This document shows, piece after piece, positions 5,838 through 10,092 of a DNA stretch of 10,092 nucleotides. The stretch comes from DATAWZ01 sp036266975 (GTDB lineage Bacteria; Actinomycetota; Thermoleophilia; Solirubrobacterales; Solirubrobacteraceae). The stretch spans positions 1 to 10,092 of the forward strand of contig DATAWZ010000203.1 in NCBI GenBank assembly GCA_036266975.1, read 5' to 3'. Within the stretch, counting starts at the first letter, position 1; every line of letters begins with the position of its first letter. The notes beneath the pieces are model-generated. The model was given only the letters and a program-made list of their open reading frames with translations. It made no database searches and was not told where the DNA came from. The position numbers and the translations under genes are program-made.

Positions 5838-6992
5838 ATGAGGCGTCTGGTCCTGCTCGTCAGCGCCACGGTCTTCGTGGACACGGTGTTCTACGCCGTC
5901 GTCGCGCCGCTGCTGCCGGGCCTCGTCCACCAGCTGCATCTGTCCAAGCTCTCGGCCGGCGTTCTGACCGCGAGCTACCCGCTCGGCACCCTGCTGGGGG
6001 CGCTGCCCGGTGGCGCGCTCGCCGCCCGCGCCGGGCCCCGCATCACGCTGATCGCCGGCCTGTCGCTGATGGCCGTCTCGAGCGTGGCCTTCGGCTTCGC
6101 CGACAGCGTCCCCGCGCTCGACGGGGCGCGTTTCGTGCAGGGCGTCGGCGGTGCGTGCTCGTGGGCGGGCGGGCTGACCTGGCTCGTCGACGCCGCCGGC
6201 CCGCGGGGCCGCGGCGGAGTGATCGGAGCCGCACTCGGCGCCGGCATCGCCGGCTCGGTGCTCGGGCCCGCGGTCGGAACGATCGCCCACGCGCTCGGAC
6301 GCCGCGCGGTGTTCGCCTCGGTGCTGGTGGTCGCGGCGGTCCTCATCGCCGAGGCCGGGCGCGTGGAGCGCGCCCAGGCACGCTCCACGCAGGGGCTGCG
6401 CGACGTGCTCGCAGCGCTGCGAGCGCCCGGCGTCCTGACCGGCATGTGGCTGATGGGCGTCCCGGCCGTGGCCTCGGGAATGCTGACCGTCCTCGGGCCA
6501 CTGCGGTTGGGAGCGCTCGGCGCCGGCGCCACGGCGATCGGTGCGACCTTCCTGGTCGCCACCGCGCTGGAGGCCACGCTTAGCCCCATCGTCGGCCGCT
6601 TCTCGGACCGCCGCGGGCGGATGCTGCCGCTGCGCGCCGGGCTCGCCTCCGCGGCGATGCTGTTGCTGTGCTTCACGCTGCCCGGCAGCGCACTCCTGCT
6701 CGCCGCGCTCATCGTGCTGATCACCGGGGCGCTCGGGACCTTCTGGGCGCCGGCGATGGCGATGCTCTCGGACGCCGCCGACCAGGCCGGGCTGAACCAG
6801 GGCTTCGCCTTCGCGCTGCTGAACCTCGCCTGGGCCGCCGGCCAGGTGCTCGGCGGCGGGGGCGGCGGCGCGCTGGCCAAGGCCGCCGGGGAGTTCGCGC
6901 CGGCGGCGGTGGCCGCGGCGCTCTGCGCGCTGACGCTGGCCACGACCGTGGCGGCGGGGGCGGGTGGCGCCCGCCGCGAGACTATGTCATAG
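5838..6992 (+). CDS. Major facilitator superfamily exporter (12-TM, DHA1-like)
   Basis: A 384-residue, very hydrophobic protein with about 12 predicted membrane helices and almost no soluble ends. D15 in the first helix is followed by APLLPGL (23-29), typical of drug:H+ antiporters. GAGIAGSVLGPAVG (134-147) matches antiporter motif C (GxxxGPxxGG) of helix 5, which marks exporters. GRFSDRRGR (253-261) is the second-half copy of loop motif A; the first-half copy, GGALAARAGPR (58-68), has lost its Asp. It likely uses the proton gradient to expel a small hydrophobic compound; the substrate cannot be read from sequence. The ATG at 5838 has a modest GAGGCG upstream. Its stop TAG overlaps the in-frame GTG of the TetR gene, so exporter and regulator are coupled. 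Confidence 0.9.
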   Translation: MRRLVLLVSATVFVDTVFYAVVAPLLPGLVHQLHLSKLSAGVLTASYPLGTLLGALPGGALAARAGPRITLIAGLSLMAVSSVAFGFADSVPALDGARFVQGVGGACSWAGGLTWLVDAAGPRGRGGVIGAALGAGIAGSVLGPAVGTIAHALGRRAVFASVLVVAAVLIAEAGRVERAQARSTQGLRDVLAALRAPGVLTGMWLMGVPAVASGMLTVLGPLRLGALGAGATAIGATFLVATALEATLSPIVGRFSDRRGRMLPLRAGLASAAMLLLCFTLPGSALLLAALIVLITGALGTFWAPAMAMLSDAADQAGLNQGFAFALLNLAWAAGQVLGGGGGGALAKAAGEFAPAAVAAALCALTLATTVAAGAGGARRETMS

Positions 6993-6993
6993 T
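6981..6993. promoter_or_regulatory. Candidate TetR operator, inverted repeat ACTATG-T-CATAGT
   Basis: A perfect 6-bp inverted repeat with a 1-bp centre, AT-rich in otherwise GC-rich DNA. A further CATAG half-site follows at 6995-6999. It overlaps the last codons of the MFS gene and the candidate GTG start of the TetR gene. The position suits autoregulation by the adjacent TetR protein. CATAGT (6988-6993) could also serve as a -10 box for an internal promoter driving tetR and the oxidoreductase. Confidence 0.5.
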
Positions 6994-7581
6994 GCATAGG
7001 CCGTTGCCGCCGACCACGCCTGACCCCCGGACGCGCATGATCATCAGCACCGCGCTGCTGATGCGCGAGCGCGGCGCCCGCGCCACGAGCATCGACGACG
7101 TGCTCGCCCACAGCGGCGCGGCCCGCGGCTCGGTCTACCACCACTTCCCCGGCGGCCGCGACGAGCTGCTGCGCGAGGCGACGGCGTACGCCGGCGAGTA
7201 CGTCGCGCGGCGCCTGGAGCGGGTGGCCAGCGATCCCGACCCGTTGGCGGCCTTCGACGTCTTCCTGGCCGGCTACCGCGAGCAGCTGCTGGCCGGCGAC
7301 CTGCGCGACGGGTGCCCGCTGGTGGCGGTCGCGATCGAGCACCGCCAGGACGGCGACCGTGCGCTGCAGGACCTCGCCGGCCGCGTCTTCGAGCGCTGGC
7401 AGGCGCTGCTCGCGAAGGCGTTCATCGCGGCGGGGATCCCCGAGGCCCGTGCGCCCGGACTGGCGACGATGGCGATCTCCGGCCTCGAAGGCGCGCTCGT
7501 GCTCGCCCGGGCCCAGCACAGCGTCGAGCCGCTGGACCGCGTCCGCGAGCAGCTGCGCGCCCTCCTGCAGGCCGAGCGACG

Positions 7582-7585
<4 letters not shown>
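6992..7585 (+). CDS. TetR-family transcriptional regulator (LmrA/YxaF type)
   Basis: With the GTG start it has 197 residues. The N-terminal DNA-binding domain includes helix 1 (about 12-28), then SIDDVLAHSGAARGSVYHHF (33-52) and PGGRDELLREA, the helix-turn-helix and the SVYHHFPGG signature of LmrA/YxaF-like repressors. The C-terminal half (about 65-197) holds GCPLVAVAIE (107-116), typical of the same subgroup's ligand domain. Such proteins repress nearby exporter or detoxification genes until a small ligand binds. The ATG at 7037 would remove half of helix 1, so GTG 6992 (overlapping the MFS stop) or TTG 7004 is more likely. If TTG is used, the inverted repeat lies just upstream. The stop overlaps the next ATG (ATGA). 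Family assignment is confident; the exact start is not. Confidence 0.88.
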
Positions 7586-9837
<2,252 letters not shown>

Positions 9838-10092
9838 GTCGTCGTCGGCTCCGGGCCGAGCGCGCGCTCGACCGCGTCGACGTAGCCCTCGCGCAGGTCC
9901 TGGGGGAGCCGCAGCTGGTGGGCGCTGAGCGCGTTGTTCGACAGCCACGAGCGCAGATCCTCGTACGGCTTCGGGCGCTGCACGAGCCAGGTGCGCACGT
10001 CGCGGAACCCGGCGGCCCGTAGACGCTCCGCCGTCTGCCCGGGAGACGCGTAGTTCCAGGGGCACCAGCCCTTCAGATATGGGGAAAAGGCC

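Noticed and set aside
5975..7519. - strand open frame (514 codons) across the MFS and TetR genes
   Set aside because: Shadow of two well-supported + strand genes; Ser/Pro/Ala-rich with no motif.

Overview
The window is very GC-rich DNA (about 70% or more by eye) with tightly packed, often overlapping genes. Codon use and gene content point to a high-GC actinobacterial lineage, most likely Thermoleophilia (Solirubrobacterales-like). That placement is an inference from sequence style, not a search result. No rRNA, tRNA, insertion sequence or CRISPR array is visible.

Left half (1-5309): D-alanine / peptidoglycan precursor module. A few codons of an upstream gene end at 31 and overlap the start of an 836-residue fusion of a MurF-type ligase domain to an alanine racemase (31-2541, +). 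Facing it is a 789-residue protein made of two D-Ala-D-Ala ligase (ATP-grasp) domains in tandem (2940-5309, -). Together the two polypeptides carry the three activities that make D-Ala, join it into D-Ala-D-Ala and attach the dipeptide to the UDP-MurNAc-tripeptide. However, the MurF half and the first Ddl half have both lost residues normally conserved in their families.

Between these convergent genes lies a 398-bp non-coding stretch (2542-2939) with a clear repeat architecture. It holds four copies of a short interrupted palindrome (CGGAAT-N4-GTTCC, with a different GC-only tetraloop in each). Interleaved are two nearly identical 45-bp repeats that each fold into a long hairpin, plus one decayed relative. 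This is the most unexplained structure in the window.

Right half (5310-10092): a likely four-gene + strand operon, with an EthD-domain protein (5432-5803), an MFS exporter (5838-6992), a TetR regulator of the LmrA/YxaF type (from about 6992 to 7585) and a molybdopterin oxidoreductase (7582-9837). The last two junctions overlap. The operon is preceded by a TATAGT -10 box and two CTCGCGAG-containing direct repeats exactly 20 bp apart, which look like a tandem operator. An AT-rich perfect inverted repeat (ACTATG-T-CATAGT) at the MFS/TetR junction is a second candidate operator, probably autoregulatory. The C-terminal part of a methyltransferase-like protein runs in from the right edge on the - strand and overlaps the oxidoreductase gene tail-to-tail.
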